A stretch of DNA of 64,000 bases, from assembly GCF_026672375.1 (NCBI RefSeq), contig NZ_JAPPRA010000001.1:620001-684000 (forward strand), in the 5' to 3' direction. Of the stretch, positions 9,617-19,934 are shown piece after piece. A program made the position numbers and the translations under genes. Position 1 is the first letter of the stretch. Every line of letters begins with the position of its first letter. The stretch is from Caulobacter sp. SL161. Its GTDB lineage: Bacteria > Pseudomonadota > Alphaproteobacteria > Caulobacterales > Caulobacteraceae. The notes beneath the pieces were generated by a model, which was not told the DNA's origin, did not search any database, and worked only from the letters and a program-made list of their open reading frames with translations.

Positions 9617-10303
9617 TTGGAACAGGGCGCGCCGGTCTGGATCACCCGCGCCCAGCCTGGCGCTGCGGCGACGGCGCAAAGGGTGGCCGCGCTCGGCTTT
9701 ACGCCCGTTGTCGACCCACTCTTGGCCATAGAGCCGATCCTGGCGAAGGTCGATCTCTCCGGTATCGCCGCCCTGGCCTTTACCAGCGCCAACGGCGTCG
9801 AGGGGTTTGCGCGCTGCAGCGCCCGTCGGGATCTTCCGGTCTTCACGGTGGGCGCGGCGACGGCCAAGGCCGCCGGGGATGCGGGCTTCGCCCACGCGCG
9901 CAGCGCCGAAGGTGATGTCGAGGCCCTGGAGCGGCTGATCATCGACGCGCGCCCCGGTCCTGTGCTGTGGGCGGGCGCTCAGGCGCCGGCGGGCGATCTC
10001 GTCGCCGCCTTGCGCGCCCAGGGTCTGGAAGCGCGCGGCGTGGCGGTCTACGCCACCGTGGAGCGCGCGCCGTCGCCCGCCACCCTGGCCCTGCTCGACG
10101 CGCCGCTGAGCGTGCTGGTTCATTCCCCACGCGCGGCTCGCGCCCTGGGGCGGATCCTGGCGGGCCGCGACCATGGCGATCTGCGCCTCCTCTGCCTGTC
10201 CGCCGCCGTCGCCGCGCCGTTGGACAAGATCGCTGAACCGCGTTTTGTGGCGTCCGCGCCGCGCCCGGACGAATCTGCGCTGCTCCAGCTGCTCGACGCT
10301 TGA
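9617..10303 (+). CDS. hemD: Uroporphyrinogen-III synthase
   Basis: A 228-residue HemD-fold protein that closes and inverts ring D of hydroxymethylbilane. Sequence conservation is low in this family. Support comes from VWITRAQPGA near the N-terminus, the LAFTSANGVEGFA segment, FTVGAATAKAA, and the late AVYATVERAP / HSPRAARAL elements, plus its place right behind hemC. The start is a TTG at 9617, four bases past the hemC stop, so translation is probably coupled. No catalytic residue is diagnostic in the family. Confidence 0.9.
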   Translation: MEQGAPVWITRAQPGAAATAQRVAALGFTPVVDPLLAIEPILAKVDLSGIAALAFTSANGVEGFARCSARRDLPVFTVGAATAKAAGDAGFAHARSAEGDVEALERLIIDARPGPVLWAGAQAPAGDLVAALRAQGLEARGVAVYATVERAPSPATLALLDAPLSVLVHSPRAARALGRILAGRDHGDLRLLCLSAAVAAPLDKIAEPRFVASAPRPDESALLQLLDA

Positions 10304-10346
10304 GCACGACGTTGCACGATGCGTCGGCGTGGGGCACGAATGGGTC

Positions 10347-11243
10347 ATGAACGCCGATGCCGATCCTGCTGAAATCGCCGCGCCCAGCGATCCGGCGCTC
10401 TACGCCCGTCGCCGGGTGATGGGGCCGGGCGTGTGGGCCTGGCTCTTGCTCTGTCTTGTCTGCGTCGCCCTGGGCGCCGGCGTCGCCTGGTTTGGGCCGT
10501 CCTGGTTCTCGGCCAAGCCCGTCACGCCCGAGCCCGCCGTCTCGGCCACGCCCAACCCGCGCCCGGTCGCCGAGCGGGTGGCGGCGAGCGCGGCGCTGCC
10601 GCTGGAGAGCAGCCTGCCGGCCGCGGCCGAGACCGCTCTGGCTGACGTCGAACGACTCAACAGCCGAATCACCGCTCTGGAAGCCAGCCAGAAGACCGTG
10701 GCCGACGCCGCCGTCGCCGCCCTCGCGGTCGCCACCCTGGCCGAGGCGGCAGGAACATCGCGGCCGTTCGGCCCGGAACTGCTGGGCCTGGAGCGGGTTC
10801 TGCCCGGCTCGCCGGATCTGCGCGCCCTGGAGCCGCTCTCGCGCACCGGCGCCCCCACCCGCGCCGGCCTCGCCACCCAGTTCGGCAATCTGGCCGGCCG
10901 CGCCGCCAGCGCCTCGCGCAATCCCGGCGTGGACGCGGACCTGTTCTCACGGATCCGCTACGCCCTCTCCAGCATCGTCTCGATCCGCCATGTCGGCTCG
11001 ACCAAGGGCTCGACGCCCGACGCCATGCTGGCGCGCGCCCAGGCCCTGCTGGACGAAGGTGACGTCGAGGGCGCGGTCGCCGCGCTCGATCCTCTGAACG
11101 ACTCCTCGCGTGAGGTGCTCGCGCCCTGGTTCGTCGCCGCCAACCGGCGCATCGAGATCGACCGCCACGTGTCGGCCGTCCGCGCTGACGCTCTGGCCGA
11201 ACTGGCGCGGGTCTCGCGCGCCTCCGCGCCGGTCGCACCATGA
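10347..11243 (+). CDS. Mic60/mitofilin-like inner-membrane protein of the heme operon
   Basis: About 298 residues. A short cytoplasmic N-terminus is followed by one transmembrane helix (VWAWLLLCLVCVALGAGVAWF, about residues 30-50), an Ala/Pro/Glu-rich stretch, a likely coiled coil (VERLNSRITALEASQK), and a C-terminal mitofilin-signature-like helical region (AQALLDEGDVEGAVAALDPL, then APWFVAANRRIEIDRHVSA). Alphaproteobacterial Mic60 genes characteristically sit between hemD and hemY, as here, and Mic60 shapes inner-membrane folds. The stop overlaps the next start (ATGA). ATG 10347 is used; GTG 10329 is possible. The role in this organism is inferred from family and context. Confidence 0.8.
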   Translation: MNADADPAEIAAPSDPALYARRRVMGPGVWAWLLLCLVCVALGAGVAWFGPSWFSAKPVTPEPAVSATPNPRPVAERVAASAALPLESSLPAAAETALADVERLNSRITALEASQKTVADAAVAALAVATLAEAAGTSRPFGPELLGLERVLPGSPDLRALEPLSRTGAPTRAGLATQFGNLAGRAASASRNPGVDADLFSRIRYALSSIVSIRHVGSTKGSTPDAMLARAQALLDEGDVEGAVAALDPLNDSSREVLAPWFVAANRRIEIDRHVSAVRADALAELARVSRASAPVAP

Positions 11244-12774
11244 CTCGGGTCGCCTTCGCGCTCTTTCTGGTCGCCGTCGTCGCCGTCAGCGTCCTGGCCC
11301 TGACCGGCGAGCCGGGTCGCGCCTCGATGGAATGGATGGGTTGGCGGGTCGAGATGACGGCCGCCGCCGCCGCGCTGCTGACCCTGTTCTCGGCGTTGAT
11401 GTTCACCCTGCTGTGGCGCGGCGTCATCTGGATCGTCGAAGCCCCCGCCGCGCGGCGCGGGCTCGGGCCGAGGCCAAGCGCAAGCAGGCCATCGAGGCCC
11501 TTTCGCGCGGCTTCCTCGCTGTCGCCGCCGGCGATGGCTCCGAAGCCCGCCGTCTGGCGCAGAAGTCGTCCGAGCTGGCCGAGGATGCGCCGGCCCTGGT
11601 CCGCGTCCTGGCCGCCCAGGCCGCCGAGGCCGCCGGCGATCGCGGCGCGGCCAAGAGCGCCTACAACGCCATGCTCGGCTTTCCCGAGATGCGCCTGGCG
11701 GGCCTCCGCGGCCTGATGCTCGCGGCTCAGGCCGAGGGCGACCGGCAGGCCGCGATCCGTCACGCCGAGACCGCCTATGGCCTGGCGCGCACCGCCCGCT
11801 GGGCGTGGCGCGCGCTCCTGGAGGCCCGGCTGGAGGCCGGCGACTGGGCTGCGGCCCTGCAGCTCGTCCAGGGCGCCCTTGAGCGCAAGATCGTCTCGCC
11901 GGTCGTCGCCGAGCGCAGCCGCGCGGCCCTGCTGGCCGCTTCGGCCGCCAGCCTCGTCAACGCCGATGACCCCAAGACCCGCGCCCAGGCGCTGGACTTC
12001 GCGACCCAGTCGGTGAAGCTCAAGCCCGACTTCGCGCCCGGCGTGGTGATGGCTGCGCGGTTGCTGGCCGAAGACGGCAAGACCGCCAAGGCCGGCGGCC
12101 TGATCGAGACCGCCTGGAAGGCCGAGCCTCATCCGGCGCTGTGGCTGGCCTATCGCGACCTGAAGACCAACGAGACACCAAAGGCCCGCGCCCAGCGCCT
12201 GGCCGCTCTGGCCGCTATGAAGCCCGAGGCGCGGGAGAGCCGCCTTCTGCGCGTCGAAAGCGCCCTGATCGGCGGTGATCCGGTCGCCGCCCGCGCCGCC
12301 GCCCGCCTGCTGGACGACCAGGCCCCGACTGCGCGCTTCGCCGGCCTTATGGCGCGCGTCGCCGCCGCCAATGGCGACGCTGACGAGGCCCGCGCCTGGA
12401 TCGCCCGCGGCGTCGCCGCGCCCCAGGAGCCTGACTGGTCCGATCTGGACCCCGAAGGCCTCGCCTTCGCCTATCAGCGCGACGACTGGGCGCGGCTGGC
12501 GGTCAGCTACGCCGAGACGGGCCAGCTGATCCACCCTCGCCACGAGCGGCGCGAGCGGACCATGAACGATCTGCCCGAACTGCCGTCGGCCTATGCTGAG
12601 TCGACGCCGTTCATCCGCGCGGCCGAAACCGGAGGGGCCCTGATGCCGATCCCGGACGACCCTGGCGTATACGACGCGCCGCTCGTCACGGACCCGCCGG
12701 AAGGCGGTCCGGCGCCCCGCCGTAATTCTGGTGCAAGACGGCGCTTGCCGAGCGGCTCGCGCACCGCTAAATAG
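11240..12774 (+). pseudogene. hemY: HemY-like tetratricopeptide membrane protein, apparent frameshift
   Basis: Two frames together make one HemY protein. The first, from ATG 11240, encodes two hydrophobic segments typical of the HemY N-domain (TRVAFALFLVAVVAVSVLAL and LLTLFSALMFTLLWRGVIWI). The second, open through to the stop at 12774, continues with AKRKQAIEALSRGFLAVAAG and TPR-like helices (AAQAAEAAGDRGAAKSAYNA). The join is near the run of five C at 11442-11446; one extra C there would give an uninterrupted reading APRRAARARAEAKRKQ. HemY of this kind is a heme-operon membrane protein of unclear biochemical role. The lesion may be a true mutation or a sequencing error; programmed shifting is less likely. 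Confidence 0.8.
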
Positions 12775-12815
12775 GCGCTCCCTTCGCTCTGGAGCGCCCG
12801 CTTCGGAGCCCGTGG

Positions 12816-12891
12816 GCCGCCTTAGCTCAGCCGGTAGAGCGGCGCATTCGTAATGCGTAGGTCAGGTGTTCGAGTCACCTAGGCGGCACCA
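12816..12891 (+). tRNA. tRNA-Thr (anticodon CGT)
   Basis: A 76-base cloverleaf: the acceptor stem GCCGCCT pairs with AGGCGGC, the D-arm is GCTC..GAGC, and the anticodon stem-loop GCATTCGTAATGC has anticodon CGT in loop TTCGTAA. The T-arm is AGGTG-TTCGAGT-CACCT, and a genomically encoded ACCA follows. It reads ACG threonine codons. It lies 41 bases after the hemY stop and needs its own promoter or readthrough from the heme operon. Confidence 0.97.
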
Positions 12892-13006
12892 CTTTCTTTA
12901 TCTGACATCGTCAGCCGATCGCCCCTCCCCCCCCGGGGGGCGTTGATCGCGTTTGCACGCCTTATCCTGTCGCGCCTTCGCCCCGCTTGAGCGCCCGAAA
13001 ACGAAA

Positions 13007-13030
13007 AGGCCCGGTGTTTCCACCGGGCCT
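13007..13030 (-). terminator. Intrinsic terminator of the beta-oxidation operon
   Basis: A perfect 10-bp stem AGGCCCGGTG / CACCGGGCCT with a four-base loop. On the minus strand it is followed by a T-rich tail (TTTTCGTTTT) and lies about 27 bases beyond the stop of the FadJ-like gene. Confidence 0.85.
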
Positions 13031-13056
13031 TCCGTTGTTCTGAGCGAAGGCTGGGC

Positions 13057-15258
13057 TTACGCCGCCGCCTTGGCCTTGGCGCCGAAGCGGCCGTAGAAGG
13101 TCTCGCCCTTTTCGGCCATCTCGCGCAGCAGTGCGGGCGGCGCGAAGCGCTTGCCGTACTTCTGAGCCAGCTGGTCGCAGGTCTCGACGAAGGCCTTGGC
13201 GCCGACGGCGTCGATCAGGCTGATCGGACCGCCGGTCCAGGGCGCAAAGCCCCAGCCCAGGATCGCGCCGACATCGGCTTCGCGCGGATCGGTGATGACG
13301 CCTTCCTCGAAGCAGCGCGCGGCCTCGACGGCCTGGCGGTACAGCAGGCGCGTGCGGATCTCCTGGATCAGCGTCTGGTCGGCTTCGGCGATCGTCACCG
13401 GCGCCAGCTCCGACAGGCCCTTCCACAGGGTCTTGGGGCCGTTTTCCGGATAGTCGTAGAAGCCCTTGCCGTTCTTGCGGCCGAAGCGCTGCAGCTCGAC
13501 GACCATCTTTTCGATGATCGGGGCGAACGGACGGTCCTCGAACTTGTCGCCGAGGTCCTTCTTGGTCTGCTGGGTGACCTTGTAGCCAAGGTCCAGAGCG
13601 ACGTCGTCGTTCATTTCCAGCGGACCGCGCGGCATGCCCGTGGCGCGGCCGACATTGTCGATGATGGCCGGGGCGATGCCGTCGGCCAGCATCTCGAGGC
13701 CTTCCTGCACGAAAGTGCCGAAGCAGCGGCTGGTGTAGAAGCCGCGGCTATCGTTCACGACGATCGGCGTCTTCTTGATCTTCAGGACGTAGTCGATCGA
13801 CTTGGCCAGGGCCTCGTCCGACGTTTCCTCGCCCATGATGATCTCAACGAGGCCCATCTTGTCGACCGGCGAGAAGAAGTGGATGCCGATGAAGTTCTTC
13901 GGACGCACCGACGCCTTGGCCAGGCCGGTGATCGGCAGGGTCGAGGTGTTGGAGCCGAAGATGGCGTCCTCGGCCAGCTGGGCCTCGGCCTTCTGGGTGA
14001 CGTCGGCCTTGATCTCGCGGCTCTCGAACACCGCCTCGATGACCAGGTCGCTGCCCTTGACGTGGGCGTAGTCGGTGGTCGGGGTGATCAGGGCCAGGAC
14101 CGCGTCGGCCTTGTCCTGAGTCATCTTGCCGCGCGACACCGCCTTCTTCAGCAGGTTCTCGGCGTAGCCCTTGCCCTTCTCGGCCGCCTCTTGGCTCTGG
14201 TCGATCAGCACGGTCTCGATGCCGGCCATGGCTTGGACATAGGCGATGCCCGCGCCCATCATGCCCGCGCCCAGCACGGCGACCTTCTTGGCTTCCGACG
14301 GCGGCACATTGGCCGGACGGCCCGAGCCCTTGCCCAGCTCCTGCAGGGACAGGAACAGGGTGCGGATCATGCCCTTGGCCTGCGGCGACATCATCGTCTT
14401 CAGGAAGTAGCGGGTCTCGATGCGGATGGCCGCGTCGAACGGCACCTGCGTGCCTTCATAGACCGCCTTGAGGATGTTCAGCTGGGCGGGGTAGTTGCCA
14501 TAGGTCTGCTTGCGCAGCATGGCGTTGCCCATGATGAACACTTGGCCGCCGGTCGGGGTGTAGGGACCGCCGCCGGGCAGCTTGAAGTCCTTCTTGTCCC
14601 AAGGCGCGACGGGGTCGCCCTTGGTCTTGACCCAGGTCTTTGCGGCCTCGACGACCTGATCGACCGGGACGACCTCGTGCACGACCTTGTTGGCCAGGGC
14701 CTCGGCCGGCTTCATCGACTTACCTTCCAGCAGGTACGGCGCAGCGGCCATCACGCCCATCAGGCGCGGCAGGCGCTGGGTGCCGCCGGCGCCCGGCAGC
14801 AGGCCGACCTTGGCTTCGGGCAAGGCGAGCTGGATCTTCGGATGGTCGGCGACCACGCGATAGTGGCAGGCGAGCGCGATCTCGAGACCGCCGCCCATCG
14901 CCAGGCCGTTGATCGCGGCGGCGACCGGCTTGCCGCAGGTCTCCAGGCCACGGAAGGCCTTGTTGAGGGCGAAGCCGGCGTCGAAGGCCGCCTTCAGGGC
15001 CGCTTCACCGCCCGCCGCGCCGCCGGCCATGCCGCCGCCGCCGCCCAGTTCGCCCAGGTCCGCGCCGGCGCAGAAGCCGGTCGTCTTGCCCGAGGTGATG
15101 ACGACGCCCTTGATCTCGGCGTCGGACTTGATGCGCTCGACGATCTCGCCGATTTCCTTGATGACCGAAGCGGTCAGGGTGTTCATCGAACGGCCGGGCA
15201 CGTCGAAGGTGACGAGGGCCACGCCGTCGGAGTCGACCTCGATCTTGAAGTTTTCCAT
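13057..15258 (-). CDS. Bifunctional enoyl-CoA hydratase / 3-hydroxyacyl-CoA dehydrogenase (FadJ/FadB type)
   Basis: A 733-residue trifunctional-type alpha subunit of fatty-acid beta-oxidation. The crotonase domain (about 1-200) has the oxyanion-hole segments FCAGADLGEL and MGGGLEIALAC. The NAD-binding hydroxyacyl-CoA dehydrogenase domain starts at VAVLGAGMMGAGIAY (about residue 328), with FIGIHFFSPVDKM holding the catalytic His, and two C-terminal dehydrogenase domains follow. It hydrates trans-2-enoyl-CoA and oxidises the 3-hydroxyacyl product. It follows the thiolase gene by 24 bases, giving the usual complex partner. Confidence 0.95.
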   Translation of the reverse strand: MENFKIEVDSDGVALVTFDVPGRSMNTLTASVIKEIGEIVERIKSDAEIKGVVITSGKTTGFCAGADLGELGGGGGMAGGAAGGEAALKAAFDAGFALNKAFRGLETCGKPVAAAINGLAMGGGLEIALACHYRVVADHPKIQLALPEAKVGLLPGAGGTQRLPRLMGVMAAAPYLLEGKSMKPAEALANKVVHEVVPVDQVVEAAKTWVKTKGDPVAPWDKKDFKLPGGGPYTPTGGQVFIMGNAMLRKQTYGNYPAQLNILKAVYEGTQVPFDAAIRIETRYFLKTMMSPQAKGMIRTLFLSLQELGKGSGRPANVPPSEAKKVAVLGAGMMGAGIAYVQAMAGIETVLIDQSQEAAEKGKGYAENLLKKAVSRGKMTQDKADAVLALITPTTDYAHVKGSDLVIEAVFESREIKADVTQKAEAQLAEDAIFGSNTSTLPITGLAKASVRPKNFIGIHFFSPVDKMGLVEIIMGEETSDEALAKSIDYVLKIKKTPIVVNDSRGFYTSRCFGTFVQEGLEMLADGIAPAIIDNVGRATGMPRGPLEMNDDVALDLGYKVTQQTKKDLGDKFEDRPFAPIIEKMVVELQRFGRKNGKGFYDYPENGPKTLWKGLSELAPVTIAEADQTLIQEIRTRLLYRQAVEAARCFEEGVITDPREADVGAILGWGFAPWTGGPISLIDAVGAKAFVETCDQLAQKYGKRFAPPALLREMAEKGETFYGRFGAKAKAAA

Positions 15259-15282
15259 GTGACTAGTTCCTGATCGAGAGGT

Positions 15283-16488
<1,206 letters not shown>

Positions 16489-16554
16489 GGGATGGCTCCT
16501 TCCTGCGAAGCGTTGTTCGTGTTCGTGGCGCGGCCCCTGGGGCGGGTCGCGTGG

Positions 16555-16938
16555 TTATGGTTTCCAGTTGCCGATCGGGTACTTGCCGATCGGTTCGCAC
16601 TTGAGGCCCCGCGCCGTGACCTTGGCGCGGTAGTAGAGGCGCGAGCCGAACTCCGGCGGCGGCAGCTCGCACGCGGTGAAGCCCGGGGTCCTGACCTCCA
16701 GCTTCCATTCGGCGACCTTGGAACGCAGCAGCGTTTGGCAGATGTCCTTGCCCGCCGGCTGCAGCGGCAGCTTGAATGCGCCGGGCTGCGGTCGCTTGCC
16801 GACCAGCTCGCCGGAGAAGTTCAGGGGGCGTGGGCCCTGGACGGCGCGCACACAGACCACGGCCGAGCGGGCGTCCTTAGCCGCCGGCTCAGCCGCAGCC
16901 GAGCCGGCCAGCAGGCCGACCAGCAGCGTTACGATCAT
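16555..16938 (-). CDS. Small secreted protein of unknown function in the beta-oxidation cluster
   Basis: 127 residues with a clear signal peptide (MIVTLLVGLLAGSAAAEPAA, cleavage probably after the AAA). The mature part is basic and proline-rich with four cysteines (SAVVCVRA, KDICQTLL, FTACELPP, LKCEPIG), consistent with two periplasmic disulfides. ATG 16938 overlaps the stop of the acyl-CoA dehydrogenase upstream, so it is probably co-translated with that gene. I do not recognise a family. An exported protein inside a fatty-acid oxidation operon is unexpected. Confidence 0.75.
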   Translation of the reverse strand: MIVTLLVGLLAGSAAAEPAAKDARSAVVCVRAVQGPRPLNFSGELVGKRPQPGAFKLPLQPAGKDICQTLLRSKVAEWKLEVRTPGFTACELPPPEFGSRLYYRAKVTARGLKCEPIGKYPIGNWKP

Positions 16939-18098
16939 AGCGTCCTCGCGATCAGGAGTTTCATGATCTCGTTCGTGCCGCCGTAGATGCGCTGGATGCG
17001 GCTATCCTTGTACATGCGCGCGATCGGGTACTCGTTCATGAAACCGTAGCCGCCGAACAGCTGCAAGCAGCGGTCGACGATCTTGTTCTCCAGGTCGCTG
17101 ACCCAGTACTTGGCCATCGAGGCGGTGGCCGCGTCCAGCTTGCCTTCGAGGTGCTGGCCGATGCAGTGGTTGACGAAGACCTTGGCCACGGTCGCCTCGG
17201 TCTTGCACTCGGCCAGCACGAACTGGGTGTTCTGGAAGTCGATGATCGCCTTGCCGAAGGCCTTGCGGTCCTTGACGTAGGCGATGGTCAGCTCCAGCGC
17301 CCGCTCAATGGTCGCCATGCCCTGGACGGCGATGTTCAGGCGCTCCTGCGGCAGCTGGCTCATCAGTTGGAAGAAGCCCTGGCCCTCGTCGGTTCCGAGC
17401 AGGTTCTCGGTCGGAACCTTCACGTCGTTGAAGAACAGTTCCGAGGTGTCCTGGGCCTCCTGGCCCAGCTTGTCGAGGTTGCGGCCGCGCTCGAAACCCT
17501 CGGCGCCGTCGGTCTCGACGAAGATCAGCGAGGTGCCGCGCGCGCCGCCGGCGGGGTCGGTCTTGGCCACCACGCAGATCAGGTTGGCGGTCTGGCCGTT
17601 GGTGATGAAGGTCTTGGAGCCGTTGATGACGTACTGGTTGCCGGCCTTCTTGGCGGTGGTCTTGATGCCCTGAAGGTCAGAGCCCGCGCCCGGCTCGGTC
17701 ATGGCGATGGCCGAGACCAGCTCGCCGGTCACCATGCGCGGCAGCCAGCGCTGCTTCTGCTCCTCGGTGCCGTAGTGGACGATGTACGGCATGACGATGG
17801 CGTTGTGCAGGCTGGCGCCGAAGCCGTCGACGCCCTTCTTGCCCAGCTGCTCCATCAGCACGACCTCGTGCCGGTAGTCGCCGCCGGCGCCGCCGTATTG
17901 CTCGGGCGTGGAGAGGCCGAGCAAGCCCGCCTCCCCCGCCTTGGTCCACATGTCGCGGTCGACGCAATGGTTCTTGCGCCACGTCGCCACGGTCGCCTCA
18001 GAGGCGTGCTCGTCGAAGAATTTGCCGACCGCGTCCTCGAAGATCGCGATGTCTTCCTCGGCCATGAAGGCCGGCTTTTCAACGTTGAGCACGCTCAT
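16935..18098 (-). CDS. Acyl-CoA dehydrogenase
   Basis: A 387-residue flavoprotein of normal length that introduces the alpha-beta double bond in acyl-CoA and passes electrons to ETF. FAD-contact motifs are present (SAIAMTEPGAGSDLQGIKT, FITNGQTANL, LQLFGGYGFMNEYPI). The C-terminal segment reads IYGGTNEI, so the residue that is the catalytic Glu in medium-chain enzymes is Gly. In long-chain and isovaleryl types the base lies elsewhere, so substrate class may differ from the MCAD type. The gene starts two bases after the preceding acyl-CoA dehydrogenase stop and its own stop overlaps the next start. Confidence 0.94.
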   Translation of the reverse strand: MSVLNVEKPAFMAEEDIAIFEDAVGKFFDEHASEATVATWRKNHCVDRDMWTKAGEAGLLGLSTPEQYGGAGGDYRHEVVLMEQLGKKGVDGFGASLHNAIVMPYIVHYGTEEQKQRWLPRMVTGELVSAIAMTEPGAGSDLQGIKTTAKKAGNQYVINGSKTFITNGQTANLICVVAKTDPAGGARGTSLIFVETDGAEGFERGRNLDKLGQEAQDTSELFFNDVKVPTENLLGTDEGQGFFQLMSQLPQERLNIAVQGMATIERALELTIAYVKDRKAFGKAIIDFQNTQFVLAECKTEATVAKVFVNHCIGQHLEGKLDAATASMAKYWVSDLENKIVDRCLQLFGGYGFMNEYPIARMYKDSRIQRIYGGTNEIMKLLIARTL

Positions 18099-18100
18099 GA

Positions 18101-19894
18101 TCAGAAAGCCTCCGCAGGCAGCGCCATCAGGGTCGCTGAACCGGTCTTCAGCTTGGCCAGATGCGACGCAGCGTCAGGCAAGATGCGTTCGATGAAATAG
18201 CGACCGGTCGTCAGCTTGGTCGTGAAGAACGGGTCGGAGGAGCCGGCCGCGATCTTGGCGTTGGCGGCCTTGGCCATCAGCGCCCACATGTAGGCCAGGC
18301 CCGTCAGGCCGAAGAGGTGCATGTAGTCGGTCGAGGCCGCGCCGGCGTTGTCGGGGTTCTGCAGGCCGTTCTGCATCAGCCACATCGTGCCGTCCTGCAG
18401 CTGGGCCTTCACGCCGCCCAGGGCTTCGATGAAGGGCTTCAGGGCTTCGTCAGAGTCGTTCTCGCCGATGAACTGGTCGATCTCCTGGAAGAAGGTCATG
18501 ACCGCACGGCCGCCCTTGGCCGCCAGCTTGCGACCCACCAGGTCCAGGGCCTGCACGCCGTTGGTGCCCTCGTAGATCAGGGCGATGCGGCAGTCGCGCA
18601 TGAACTGGCTGACCGGGAAGTGCTCGGTGAAGCCGCTGCCGCCGTGCACCTGCACCGCGTTCGAGCAGACCTGGAAGCCCTTGTCGGTCAGGTAGCCTTT
18701 CAGCACCGGCGTCATCAGGCCCATATAGTCCGAGGACTTCTCGCGCACCGCCGGGTCGGGGTGAACGTGCGAGAGGTCGCCGTGCAGGGCGGTCCAGAAC
18801 AGGAAGGCGCGGCCGCCCTCGATCAGGGCCTTGCTCTCCAGCAGCATGCGGCGCACGTCCGGGTGGACGATGATCGGATCGGCCGGGCCTTCGGCGTTCT
18901 TCGGGCCGGTCAGCGAGCGGCCCTGCAGGCGGTCCTTGGCGAAGGCGACGGCGGCCTGATAGGCCGCTTCGCCCTGCGCCACGCCCTGCATGCCCACGCC
19001 CAGGCGCGCCTCGTTCATCATGACGAACATGATCTTGAGGCCCGAGTTCTCCTCGCCGATCAGATAGCCCGTGGCCTCGTCATACTGCATCACGCAGGTG
19101 GCGTTGCCGTGGATGCCCATCTTCTCTTCGAGGCCCACGCACTTGGCGCCTTCGTTACGCGGACCCACCGAGCCGTCGGCGTTGGGGATGAACTTCGGCA
19201 CGATGAACAGGCTGATGCCCTTCACGCCGGCCGGAGCGCCTTCGATGCGGGCCAGGACGAGGTGGACGATATTGTCGGCCATGTCGTGCTCGCCGGCCGA
19301 GATCCAGATCTTCTGGCCGGTGATCTTGTAGCTGCCGTCGGCCTGCGGAACCGCCTTGGTGCGCAGCAGGCCAAGGTCCGTGCCGCAGTGCGGCTCGGTC
19401 AGGTTCATGGTGCCGGTCCACTCGCCGGACACCATCTTGGGGAGGTAGGTCTGCTTCTGCTCGTCCGAACCGCCGACATGGATCGCCGAATAGGCGCCGT
19501 GGGCCAGGCCCGGATACATCGAGAAGGCCATGTTGGCCGAGCTCGACATCTCGCTGAACGCCAGGTTCACGACGTGCGGCAGGCCCTGGCCGCCATAGGC
19601 GGGGTCAGAGCCGATCGCGGTCCAGCCGCCTTCGCACAGCTGCTTGTAGGCGTCCTTGAAGCCGGGCGGGGTGGTGACGGTGTTGGTGACCGGATCCAGC
19701 TTGCAGCCCGTCTTGTCGCCGACCGTGTTCAGCGGCGCCAGCACCTCGCCCGTGAACTGGGCGGCGGCCTCGAGGATCTGCTCGACCACCTCGAACGGCG
19801 CGTCGGAGAAGCCCGGCAGGTCGCCGTGTTGGTCGATATTGAGCACGTCGCGCAGGATGAAGGCGTGATCGCGAACGGGCGGCTGATAGGTCAT
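18101..19894 (-). CDS. Long acyl-CoA dehydrogenase with C-terminal extension (FadE-like)
   Basis: A 597-residue member of the large acyl-CoA dehydrogenase group. The core shows MNLTEPHCGTDLGLLRTKA and FPVSQFMRDCRIALIYEGTNG, the last with the canonical catalytic Glu retained. The roughly 200-residue C-terminal part (QEIDQFIGENDS through FTTKLTTGRYFIERILPDA) is the helical extension of this subgroup, found in dimethylsulfoniopropionate-related and long-chain enzymes. ATG 19894 has AGGA upstream and precedes TYQPPVRDHAFIL, the usual N-terminus. It follows the MerR regulator on the same strand and is head gene of the dehydrogenase pair. Chain-length preference is not readable from sequence. Confidence 0.92.
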   Translation of the reverse strand: MTYQPPVRDHAFILRDVLNIDQHGDLPGFSDAPFEVVEQILEAAAQFTGEVLAPLNTVGDKTGCKLDPVTNTVTTPPGFKDAYKQLCEGGWTAIGSDPAYGGQGLPHVVNLAFSEMSSSANMAFSMYPGLAHGAYSAIHVGGSDEQKQTYLPKMVSGEWTGTMNLTEPHCGTDLGLLRTKAVPQADGSYKITGQKIWISAGEHDMADNIVHLVLARIEGAPAGVKGISLFIVPKFIPNADGSVGPRNEGAKCVGLEEKMGIHGNATCVMQYDEATGYLIGEENSGLKIMFVMMNEARLGVGMQGVAQGEAAYQAAVAFAKDRLQGRSLTGPKNAEGPADPIIVHPDVRRMLLESKALIEGGRAFLFWTALHGDLSHVHPDPAVREKSSDYMGLMTPVLKGYLTDKGFQVCSNAVQVHGGSGFTEHFPVSQFMRDCRIALIYEGTNGVQALDLVGRKLAAKGGRAVMTFFQEIDQFIGENDSDEALKPFIEALGGVKAQLQDGTMWLMQNGLQNPDNAGAASTDYMHLFGLTGLAYMWALMAKAANAKIAAGSSDPFFTTKLTTGRYFIERILPDAASHLAKLKTGSATLMALPAEAF

Positions 19895-19934
19895 GGAACG
19901 GTCCTGGCTAGGATCGGGAGGAAGAAAAGGGAAC

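Noticed and set aside
8572..9942. Upstream extension of the tsaD frame
   Set aside because: It is the antisense of hemC and hemD; tsaD proper starts at ATG 8571.
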